Assembly (NCBI RefSeq): GCF_014642835.1
Contig: NZ_BMJA01000002.1
Span: 409,713 to 473,712, forward strand
Source: Dyella nitratireducens
Lineage (GTDB): Bacteria; Pseudomonadota; Gammaproteobacteria; Xanthomonadales; Rhodanobacteraceae
DNA: 64,000 bases
Direction: 5' to 3'
Below, in pieces: positions 54,474 through 64,000 of the stretch. Both the position numbers and the translations under genes were made by a program. Numbering within the stretch: position 1 is the stretch's first letter; each line of letters begins with the position of its first letter. Below the pieces are notes generated by a model that was given only the letters and a program-made list of their open reading frames with translations, ran no database searches and was not told the origin of the DNA.

Positions 54474-54926
54474 TCAGCGATGCCTCGGTTTCAACCGCAC
54501 ATAAAGCTGCTTGCGCACTAACGCAACCACTTCACCTGTCGCTGTCTTGATCGGCACATCAAACCAGCGCAGCACTTTCTCGCCATTCGCAGCGGCAGCA
54601 CGCAGTTCATTGAGCATGCCGGGTTCGAGCTTGAAATGCGCATAGACATCCTCACGGCCCGGTGCAACGAAATCGATGGTTCCTGCCTTGTCCCACACGA
54701 AGTGATCCTTGCCCAGGTGATGCAGGATCAGCAGCATCCAGAACGGATCGGCCATCGCAAACAAGCTGCCGCCAAACTGCGTACGCACGTAGTTCCGATT
54801 CCATGGCCGCAACCGCAACACCACTTGGGCTTCGGTGTAATCGTCATCCAGGCGCAATAGACGAATGCCACTGAATAGGAAGGGCGGCCACAGATTCAGA
54901 AGAAAGCGGAAGGTGGATGCGCGCAT
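54474..54926 (-). CDS. DUF4442 (hotdog-fold, thioesterase-like) protein
   Basis: A 150-residue protein. It follows the DUF4442 pattern: FRFLLNLWPPFLFSGIRLL at the start, then WNRNYVRTQFGGSLFAMADPFWMLLIL (the helix of the hotdog fold) and YAHFKLEP. Such proteins are related to acyl-CoA thioesterases (PaaI-like), but the usual catalytic residues are not certain here and the substrate is unknown. It converges on the sigma-factor operon and lies downstream of the thioredoxin gene on the same strand. Confidence 0.85.
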   Translation of the reverse strand: MRASTFRFLLNLWPPFLFSGIRLLRLDDDYTEAQVVLRLRPWNRNYVRTQFGGSLFAMADPFWMLLILHHLGKDHFVWDKAGTIDFVAPGREDVYAHFKLEPGMLNELRAAAANGEKVLRWFDVPIKTATGEVVALVRKQLYVRLKPRHR

Positions 54927-54988
54927 TGAGAGCTCCGGAAAGAAGCCCTCAATCTACCATACCTGTGCGTATGGAATGCTTTGAAGCC

Positions 54989-55861
54989 TTAGAACAACAG
55001 CGAAGCCATCCGTCGACGATAACGACCCACCAGTTCTGCATCGTCCAACGTATTAAATGCTGCAAGCAGACGCTTCTTCGCCTGACCTTCATTCCAATCG
55101 CGTGCTTTCTCAAGCATCAGCAACCAGTGCTCGAGGCCAGTAGCGGGATCGTTGCCGAGCAAGAGTCGCACGCCGAGCAAATCATGTGCTTCCCAATCCT
55201 GCGGATTGGCATGCACACGCTGCTGCAGCACTTCCATCGCCGGCGTGCCTTCAAGTGAGCGGGCCAGGTCGAGCTGGCTGCGCAGGCGTACGGCGCGGGT
55301 ATCGGCGGCGAGGTTGGCGGGTAGGGCGTTGAGTTCGTTTTCGGCGGCGGCGGCGTGGCCGGCTTGGGCCAGGGCGATGGCCAGGTCGAGCTTGAGTTCG
55401 GGCTGGTTGGGGCTAGCGGCAATTTCTTGCTGCAGGCGGTTGATGGCCTCTTCCGGCGATTCGGGGGCGAGGTCTTCCAGTACTTCTGCTTCTTCTTCGA
55501 GCTCGCCTTCCAGCGGCTGCACGTGGCGTGACAGGAACTGGCGCAACTGGCCTTCGGGCAGGGCGCCGGCGAAGCCGTCGAGGATCTGTCCGTCTTTCAC
55601 CAAGATGACAGTAGGAATGCTGCGAATGCCGAAGATGCCGGCCAGTTCCTGGTTCTTGTCGACGTCAACCTTGCCCAGGCGGAAGGCGCCGTTGTATTCG
55701 ACGGCAAGCTTTTCCAGCATCGGGCCCAGCGACTTGCAGGGACCGCACCATTCGGCCCAGAAATCCACCAGCACGGGCGTCGTGAGCGAGGCTTGCAGCA
55801 CCTCGGTTTCGAAGTTGGCCTGATCGACGTCGAAGATGTGCGGGGAGACGGCGGCGTTCAC
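54989..55861 (-). CDS. cnoX: Thioredoxin/TPR chaperedoxin (CnoX/YbbN-like) with CGPC
   Basis: A 290-residue protein: a thioredoxin domain (~1-110) with an intact WCGPC active site (FWAEWCGPCKSLGPML), then a C-terminal TPR-like region (PEEAINRLQQEIAASPNQPELKLDLAIALAQ, then QDWEAHDLLGVRLL). This is the YbbN/CnoX layout, a holdase that guards substrates against over-oxidation. E. coli YbbN has lost the double cysteine (SxxC), while here CGPC is complete. GTG at 55861 is chosen because GGAG lies six bases before it; a TTG at 55873 is the frame's earliest start. The divergent pqi operon begins 93 bases away. Confidence 0.88.
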   Translation of the reverse strand: MNAAVSPHIFDVDQANFETEVLQASLTTPVLVDFWAEWCGPCKSLGPMLEKLAVEYNGAFRLGKVDVDKNQELAGIFGIRSIPTVILVKDGQILDGFAGALPEGQLRQFLSRHVQPLEGELEEEAEVLEDLAPESPEEAINRLQQEIAASPNQPELKLDLAIALAQAGHAAAAENELNALPANLAADTRAVRLRSQLDLARSLEGTPAMEVLQQRVHANPQDWEAHDLLGVRLLLGNDPATGLEHWLLMLEKARDWNEGQAKKRLLAAFNTLDDAELVGRYRRRMASLLF

Positions 55862-55954
55862 AGTGGACTCCAAGGATTAATCCGAGCAAATCGGGGCGGC
55901 GCGCAGCATATCAAGAGCAGGCGCATTTGCCCCGGATTTGCGAGAATCCCATGC

Positions 55955-56605
55955 ATGAGCACCACGCCCCCCGTCAATGTGGAACACGCGCACAAGGCGA
56001 TCACGTCGGATCTGCTGATCTGCGAGCACTGCGACACGGTCTACCGCCGCCGGCCATTGGCACGTGGCGACGTGGCGCGCTGTGCGCGTTGCCACGCGGT
56101 ATTGGAGCGCCATCAGCGCATCGGCCTGAATGCGATGTTCGCGCTGGTGATCACGGTGATGGTGGTGTTCGTGCAGGCGAACGTGTGGCCGATCATCACG
56201 CTTGGGCTAAACGGTACGGAGATCCATGCCACGCTGTGGGGCATCATCATCATGATGTGGAAGGATCACTCGCAGGTGGTGTCGGTGCTGGCGGCGGCTA
56301 CGCTGTTTTTCTTTCCGCTGTGCAAGATGCTGGTGCTGGGCTGGTTGCTGGTCTATGGCCGCAAGGGGCAGCGCGCCCCCGGCTTCAGGCCGTTGATGGT
56401 GACGCTCCACTACATCGGTCCCTGGACCATGAGCGAGGTGTTCGTGCTTGGCATATTGGTGTCCATCGTCAAGGCACAGCTGTACTTCGACGTCACGCCT
56501 GACATCGGCGTGTTTGCCTATGCGGGACTGGCGATACTGATCACTGTTTTCTCCAGCATCGATATGCGCCAGTTGTGGGACAAGATTCCCGAGTCGTCGA
56601 CATGA
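55955..56605 (+). CDS. pqiA: Paraquat-inducible protein A, first half (PqiA domain protein 1)
   Basis: A 216-residue PqiA-domain membrane protein. A cytoplasmic zinc-ribbon-like N-terminus (CEHC...CARC) is followed by four membrane helices with the PqiA motif QANVWPIITLGLNG and the KMLVLGW segment. In E. coli PqiA is one protein with two such domains; here they are separate genes with an ATGA overlap. PqiA works with PqiB/PqiC in lipid movement between inner and outer membrane. The start is ATG 55955 (MSTTPPVNVEH); an earlier ATG at 55951 is out of frame and the longer open frame shadows the divergent gene. Confidence 0.9.
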   Translation: MSTTPPVNVEHAHKAITSDLLICEHCDTVYRRRPLARGDVARCARCHAVLERHQRIGLNAMFALVITVMVVFVQANVWPIITLGLNGTEIHATLWGIIIMMWKDHSQVVSVLAAATLFFFPLCKMLVLGWLLVYGRKGQRAPGFRPLMVTLHYIGPWTMSEVFVLGILVSIVKAQLYFDVTPDIGVFAYAGLAILITVFSSIDMRQLWDKIPESST

Positions 56606-57225
56606 GTGCACTCCCTCGCGCGCGCGAACTCGGGTTGATCAGTTGCCACGTGTGCGGTCTGGTCTGCCGGGACAATCAGTTGGAAGACCCCGCCTGCCCA
56701 CGCTGCAGCAGCGCGTTGCATCGGCGCAAACCCTACAGTTGTGCGCGCACCTGGGCGCTGCTGATTGCTGCCTTCCTCTTGTACATTCCCGCCAACGTGT
56801 TGCCGATCATGCGCACGGTCAGCCTGGGCGATGTGGACGACAACACCATTCTCAGCGGCGTGATCGAGCTGTGGCAGAAAGGTTCGCCGGATCTGGCGAT
56901 GATCGTGTTCACCGCCAGCATCCTGGTGCCGATGACGAAGTTCCTGGTGATAAGCACTTTGCTGTTGAGCTCGCAGCGGGGTACGCCCTGGGCGCGCCGT
57001 CAACGGGCCATGTTGTACCGGTTGGTAGAGTTCATCGGCTACTGGTCCATGCTGGATGTGTTTGTGGTGGCCTTGCTGACGGCGCTGGTGCAGTTCGGCT
57101 TCTTCAGCGAAGTGGAGCCATTGCCCGGAGTGGTGTATTTCGGCCTCACCGTGGTACTTACCATGCTGGCCTCACAGAGTTTCGACCCCCGCCTGATATG
57201 GGATTGCCAGGACCAAGATGACTGA
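56602..57225 (+). CDS. pqiA: Paraquat-inducible protein A, second half (PqiA domain protein 2)
   Basis: A 207-residue PqiA-domain protein. CHVCGLVC and CPRC provide its two CxxC pairs, followed by helices with the PANVLPIMRTV motif, LWQKGSPDLAMIVFTASILVPMTKF and SMLDVFVVALLTALVQFG. It begins within the last codons of the first PqiA gene (ATGA) and its stop overlaps the pqiB start by eight bases. Together the two proteins would form the inner-membrane part of the Pqi lipid-transfer system. Confidence 0.9.
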   Translation: MSALPRARELGLISCHVCGLVCRDNQLEDPACPRCSSALHRRKPYSCARTWALLIAAFLLYIPANVLPIMRTVSLGDVDDNTILSGVIELWQKGSPDLAMIVFTASILVPMTKFLVISTLLLSSQRGTPWARRQRAMLYRLVEFIGYWSMLDVFVVALLTALVQFGFFSEVEPLPGVVYFGLTVVLTMLASQSFDPRLIWDCQDQDD

Positions 57226-58918
57226 CCAGAACCCTCTCAACGTTGGCGGCAACTTGCCCGAACCGGTGGTCAAGCACCGTCGCGTCAACGCGTCGTGGAT
57301 CTGGCTGGTACCGGCGGTAGCGGCGTTGATCGGCCTGTCGCTGGTGATCAACGCATGGCGGCAACAGGGCCCCACCATCAATATCAGCTTCCAGACCGCG
57401 CAGGGCCTGGAATCGGGCAAGACGGTGGTGAAGTACAAGGATGTGGTGATCGGCAAGGTTGTCGGCATTCGCCTGAGCCAGGATCACAGCAAGGTGATCG
57501 TGAAGGTGGATCTGGAAAAGAGCGCCGGCGATATCGCGGTGTCCGATTCGCGTTTCTGGGTGGTGCGTCCGCGCATCGGGCTGGGTGGTGTGTCGGGTAT
57601 CGATACACTGTTGTCGGGCTCCTTCATTGGCGTGGACGTGGGCAAGTCCACGCAGACGCAGACGGATTTTGTTGGCCAGGAAACCCCGCCTTCGGTGCTG
57701 CACGACTCGCGCGGCAAGAGCTTTACCTTGCACTCCGGCGACCTGGGTTCGCTGGATATCGGCTCGCCGGTGTATTACCGCCGCATCCAGGTCGGCCGCG
57801 TGGCGTCGTACAAGCTGGATGACAATGGCAAGGGCGTCACCATGAAGATCTTCGTGGACAGCCCTTACGATAAATTTGTGAGCAATGAGTCGCGCTTCTG
57901 GAACGCCAGCGGTGTGGACGTGACCATTAGCGCGGACGGTCTGAAGCTCAACACCCAATCGCTGGCCACGGTGCTGGCAGGCGGTGTGGCCTTCAACGAT
58001 GCACCCGGTCCGCATCCGAATGAGAAGGAGGCCGACGAGAACGCCACGTTTACGCTGTTCGATACCGAGTCCAATGCGATGGCACCACCGGATGGCGAGC
58101 CGCGTTACATCGTGATGCGTTTCGACCAGCCGCTGCGCGGCCTGGCCGTAGGGGCACCGGTGGAGTTCCGCGGCATCAATTTCGGCAGTGTCGTATCGGT
58201 TCGCATGGATTACGACGAAAAGACCGGCCACTTCCCGATCTATGTGGGTGCCGTGGTCTACCCCGATCGCCTTGGCCGCGCGCACAAGAAACTGGCCGAG
58301 ATCGCCAAGTCCAAGGGCGACAACGACTACATGTCGTACCTGATCGGTGGCCTGGTGGCGCATGGCCTGCGTGCGGAAGCCAAGACGGGCAATCTGCTCA
58401 CCGGGCAGCTCTATATTTCGATGGATATGGTGCCGAACGCACCGAAGATTGCGTACAACCCCAACGCGCGTCCGCTGGAAATTCCCACGGTGCCGGGTAG
58501 CCTCGACAAGTTGCAGGAGCAGATGGGACAGATCGTCGACAAGCTCAGCAAGATCCCGTTCGATGCCATCGGCAACAACCTCAATCACACGCTGGCCGAT
58601 CTCGATAGCACCATCAAGCAGGTCAATGGCAATGTGCTGCCGGCGTTCCAGGAGACGCTCAAGGGCGCCAACCGGACGCTGAGTACGGCGAACCAGACGC
58701 TGGGCACGGCCAACAGTGCGCTGTCACCCGACTCGCCGCTGCAACAGAACCTTGCCGGCACCCTGCAGGAACTGCAGCGCATGGCTCGTTCACTGCGTAC
58801 CTTGACCGACTACTTGAACGCCCAGCCCAGTTCATTGATCCGCGGACGCAGCAAGGACGCACCGCTGCCCGATAACGGCACGCCCACCGCCCAGCCGCAG
58901 CAAGGGAGCAAGCCATGA
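57218..58918 (+). CDS. pqiB: MCE-domain lipid-transfer protein PqiB
   Basis: A 566-residue protein with one N-terminal membrane helix (SWIWLVPAVAALIGLSLVIN, ~26-45) and three MCE domains: near 50-140 (ISFQTAQGLESGKTVVKYKDVVIGKV), 165-250 (GSLDIGSPVYYRRIQVGRVASY) and 300-400 (PLRGLAVGAPVEFRGINFGSVV). A C-terminal coiled-coil/amphipathic tail (~440-530) follows. PqiB forms a hexameric needle across the periplasm for lipid traffic. The length matches E. coli PqiB (546). The stop overlaps the pqiC start (ATGA). Confidence 0.94.
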   Translation: MTDQNPLNVGGNLPEPVVKHRRVNASWIWLVPAVAALIGLSLVINAWRQQGPTINISFQTAQGLESGKTVVKYKDVVIGKVVGIRLSQDHSKVIVKVDLEKSAGDIAVSDSRFWVVRPRIGLGGVSGIDTLLSGSFIGVDVGKSTQTQTDFVGQETPPSVLHDSRGKSFTLHSGDLGSLDIGSPVYYRRIQVGRVASYKLDDNGKGVTMKIFVDSPYDKFVSNESRFWNASGVDVTISADGLKLNTQSLATVLAGGVAFNDAPGPHPNEKEADENATFTLFDTESNAMAPPDGEPRYIVMRFDQPLRGLAVGAPVEFRGINFGSVVSVRMDYDEKTGHFPIYVGAVVYPDRLGRAHKKLAEIAKSKGDNDYMSYLIGGLVAHGLRAEAKTGNLLTGQLYISMDMVPNAPKIAYNPNARPLEIPTVPGSLDKLQEQMGQIVDKLSKIPFDAIGNNLNHTLADLDSTIKQVNGNVLPAFQETLKGANRTLSTANQTLGTANSALSPDSPLQQNLAGTLQELQRMARSLRTLTDYLNAQPSSLIRGRSKDAPLPDNGTPTAQPQQGSKP

Positions 58919-59526
58919 TTCGTATGCGACACGTCACTGCGGCACTGGGTGCAATAGCGCTGGCGGCTTGCGCCTCGGCACCTGTGAATTACTACACGTT
59001 GATTCCGGCGCCGAGTGGTGAACAGGCCCAATCCCCCGTGACGCCCGCGGATTACCAGTTCGAGCTGATGCCGATAGGCATCCCGGCGCAGGACGATGTG
59101 CCGCAGCTCGTGGTACGCCAGGGTGGTCAGGCAGTGGCTTTGCTCAACGGTGAACGTTGGGTCGCGCCGCTGGCAGATGAAGTGCGTGGTGCCTTGGCGG
59201 TGGAGCTGGTGCGACGTACCCAGGCTCAGGACATCAGCGGCACCACCCCCACGCAAGGCAAGCGAGTTTTGCGTATCAAAGTCGACCTGCGCCGCTTCGA
59301 CTCCTCGCCTGGCAACTACGCACTGATCGAAGCTACCTGGACGATTCGCGAACTCGGCAGCCAGGCCGTACTCACCTGCAGCAGCCGCATCAACGAAAGC
59401 GCGGGGCAGGGCTACGCCGGACTGGTGGCTGGGCATCAACAGGCGTTGGCGACACTTGCTGGGCAGATCGCGAGCGTGGCACCGGCTATGGCCGATGGGC
59501 GCATGCCGGCCTGTCCTGCTGGGTGA
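58915..59526 (+). CDS. pqiC: Outer-membrane lipoprotein PqiC (ABC-type transport auxiliary, DUF330)
   Basis: A 203-residue lipoprotein: the lipobox is IALAACAS (Cys ~19). The typical SAPVNYYTLIP follows, with ERWVAPLADEVRGALAVELVRR in the middle, the signature of the PqiC/YmbA family. It anchors the PqiB needle at the outer membrane. It is the last gene of the pqiA-pqiA-pqiB-pqiC operon; a hairpin (CCCAGGA/TCCTGGG, 59551-59569) lies 25 bases after the stop but is not followed by T residues. Confidence 0.9.
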   Translation: MIRMRHVTAALGAIALAACASAPVNYYTLIPAPSGEQAQSPVTPADYQFELMPIGIPAQDDVPQLVVRQGGQAVALLNGERWVAPLADEVRGALAVELVRRTQAQDISGTTPTQGKRVLRIKVDLRRFDSSPGNYALIEATWTIRELGSQAVLTCSSRINESAGQGYAGLVAGHQQALATLAGQIASVAPAMADGRMPACPAG

Positions 59527-59608
59527 TGCTTTGCAGGAAACTTAAGATTGCCCAGGATCAAGTCCTGGGTAACCCAACTTGCGACTGAAAGTGCGCGGGA
59601 GCGGTGTT

Positions 59609-60574
59609 TCAATCGCGCAGATAGAACTGCATCATCCAGCGACGAAATGCGGCAATGTGCATTTCACCTTGCATAAGTTTCGGATCATTGACATGACGTC
59701 GATGGTTCCAGATTCGGAAATCTTTTCGTATCTCCTTTACGGTCAACCAGTGCATGAGTGCTCCCACCAATGCCTGGGGCGGCCAACGCAGCACGCGTGG
59801 TAGCGCATCGAGCCACCTCACGTGAGTGCTGTCCAGCAGTGTGTATGTCCACTTTAGAGGCGCGATGGGCGTTCCGAATGAATACGATTTCATGAACAGG
59901 CCCCATGCAGGCAGTTCACTTTCGGCATAGGCACACCCAACGCCGTAGTTGATCATTCGCACTTTGATCTGCCATCCGAACCAGGATGCTGTCAGATTGA
60001 CTTCCATCTGGTGTTGCCTGATTTCATGAGACATCGCGACATCGGTCAGATGGTGTACCTGCATGAAATGCGTCGCGTCAGCGGTATTTTCTGGGCCGTA
60101 ATACGAATAACCCTTCAATTCAAAGCAGGCCTCTTGCGCAGCAGAGAACCCAGCCATGTTGCTGTCCGGTACCTCCCAATCTGGCGCTTTTCCCTTGTTA
60201 TGGCGCCACACCAACACAGCGCCTGCGCGTTCTTGCACAAGCCATTCATCCAGTTTCGCCCGCGGCGGCGTTCGGCTACGGCCCGCACCTATACAGACGC
60301 CGTTCGGCCCGAACACCAGGCCGTGAAACGGGCATACAAGATTTTCACCGTCAACCTTTCCGCCGTAACCGAAATGAGCTCCAAGGTGCGGGCAGTGGGG
60401 TTCGATCACACGTACTCGCCCGGAACGTGTTCTGTACACGAGCAACTCATTGCCCATAAAAGCTACGGTGCGCAGCCTGCCGGGCTTGAGGCTGCTGCTT
60501 AGGCATACCGCAAACCAGCCGTTGGGATAAAGCATTGGATCAGCATTCCCCCTATCTGGCCTAGTCATATGCAT
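59609..60574 (-). CDS. Rieske-type non-heme iron oxygenase (alpha-subunit like)
   Basis: A 321-residue Rieske oxygenase. The [2Fe-2S] motif is CPHLGAHFGYGG...CPFHG (~61-84, CxH...CxxH). The mononuclear iron site NTADATHFMQVHH (~165-175) matches N-x2-D-x2-H-x4-H, showing a catalytic oxygenase rather than an electron carrier. It resembles KshA/VanA-like or DAF-36-like single-component enzymes that hydroxylate or desaturate lipophilic rings. No reductase is adjacent, so electrons must come from elsewhere, perhaps a general ferredoxin. ATG 60574 and 60568 are both possible starts. Substrate unknown. Confidence 0.87.
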   Translation of the reverse strand: MHMTRPDRGNADPMLYPNGWFAVCLSSSLKPGRLRTVAFMGNELLVYRTRSGRVRVIEPHCPHLGAHFGYGGKVDGENLVCPFHGLVFGPNGVCIGAGRSRTPPRAKLDEWLVQERAGAVLVWRHNKGKAPDWEVPDSNMAGFSAAQEACFELKGYSYYGPENTADATHFMQVHHLTDVAMSHEIRQHQMEVNLTASWFGWQIKVRMINYGVGCAYAESELPAWGLFMKSYSFGTPIAPLKWTYTLLDSTHVRWLDALPRVLRWPPQALVGALMHWLTVKEIRKDFRIWNHRRHVNDPKLMQGEMHIAAFRRWMMQFYLRD

Positions 60575-63518
<2,944 letters not shown>

Positions 63519-63522
63519 GTTC

Positions 63523-64000
63523 ATGAACCGCATGCTGAAACTGATCGTGCTGCTGCTGCCCGTGCTCGCACTTGCGGGATGCGGTTTCCACCTGCGTGGC
63601 AGCGCGGCCTTGCCCCAGGGCATGCAACGCCTGCACTTGACGGTCGGCGGCGGCGGCGATTTCCAGCGCAAGCTGGCGCGCGCCTTGCTCGCCTCCAACG
63701 TCACGCTGGAAGACAAGCCCGGCCCTGGCATTGCCGAATTGCACGTGCCGGCGCAGAACTTCACGGTGCAATCGCTCACCATCAACGGCGCCGCGCAGGT
63801 GACGGAATTTGCGGTGCGCTTCCACGTGGTGTTCACGGCGACGGATCCCAACGGCAAGGTCATCGCGCCGGATCAAACCATCGATCTGCAACGTGAATTC
63901 AGCTACGACGCCAGCCAGCCGGTGGGTACGCAATCGCAGATGGAACAGATCCAGGGCAGTCTGACCGACGACGCCATCCAGGCCGTGCTGTTCCGACTGC
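63523..64000 (+). CDS. lptE: LPS-assembly lipoprotein LptE (truncated by the window end)
   Basis: An open frame from ATG 63523 that runs off the right edge (159 codons visible). The lipoprotein signal is LIVLLLPVLALAGC, directly followed by the family's GFHLRG. LptE is the plug of the LptD outer-membrane channel that places lipopolysaccharide in the outer leaflet; the gene normally sits between leuS and holA, as it would here. Confidence 0.95.
   Translation, partial: MNRMLKLIVLLLPVLALAGCGFHLRGSAALPQGMQRLHLTVGGGGDFQRKLARALLASNVTLEDKPGPGIAELHVPAQNFTVQSLTINGAAQVTEFAVRFHVVFTATDPNGKVIAPDQTIDLQREFSYDASQPVGTQSQMEQIQGSLTDDAIQAVLFRL

Overview
The window looks like a stretch of chromosome from a GC-rich gammaproteobacterium of the order Lysobacterales (Xanthomonadales), most likely family Rhodanobacteraceae (Dyella, Luteibacter or Rhodanobacter relatives). 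This is inferred from gene content: a leuS-lptE pair, a pqiABC-type operon, a fimT-pilV-pilW-pilX-pilY1-pilE cluster, fiu/piuC iron genes, many secreted metallopeptidases and two families of palindromic repeats. No rRNA, tRNA, prophage, CRISPR array or plasmid backbone gene was seen.

Layout. 1-356: the end of an unidentified gene overlapping a Rieske ferredoxin. 860-10582: the most distinctive accessory block, a one-module NRPS (C-A-T-TE) overlapping a GT1-family glycosyltransferase, facing a four-gene tripartite ABC exporter (outer-membrane factor, FtsX-like permease, ATPase, HlyD-like lipoprotein). Together they could make, glycosylate and export a small acyl-amino-acid or depsipeptide product. 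10755-13114: HAD phosphatase and class III aminotransferase. 13294-15449: OmpR-type response regulator and sensor kinase. 15687-18805: M1-type peptidase and a membrane protein. 18812-19540: a REP-associated tyrosine transposase (RAYT) bracketed by two REPINs. 19544-26656: GNAT and SET-domain proteins, an HhH protein, M20 peptidase, YggS, NlpC/P60, rhomboid protease and a ProY-like permease. 26772-29612: RapA. 29739-37033: minor pilin/PilY1/PilE operon. 37311-40409: piuC and a TonB-dependent siderophore receptor with a Fur-box candidate. 40829-44038: periplasmic binding protein and M13 peptidase. 44637-50393: a small ORF, two tandem paralogous secreted phosphoesterases and a Tat-exported multicopper oxidase. 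50646-55861: M14 peptidase, DUF502 protein, sigma factor with a membrane partner, DUF4442 protein and CnoX/YbbN-like thioredoxin. 55955-59526: a split pqiA-pqiA-pqiB-pqiC operon. 59609-60574: Rieske oxygenase. 60885-64000: leuS and the start of lptE.

Two repeat families run through the window. Five REPINs (paired inverted REPs with core TAGGTTGGGTTAGCG) lie at 15535, 18812, 19460, 24467 and 41773; two flank the likely cognate RAYT. A second family has outer arms like GTCATTCCGGCGAAGGCCGG; three copies of about 120 bp (11531, 38062, 46673) carry two internal mini-hairpins that appear to covary, and a short copy sits at 50476.

All coordinates, starts and motifs were read by eye from the sequence. 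Family names rest on recognised motifs and remembered homologues, not on database searches.
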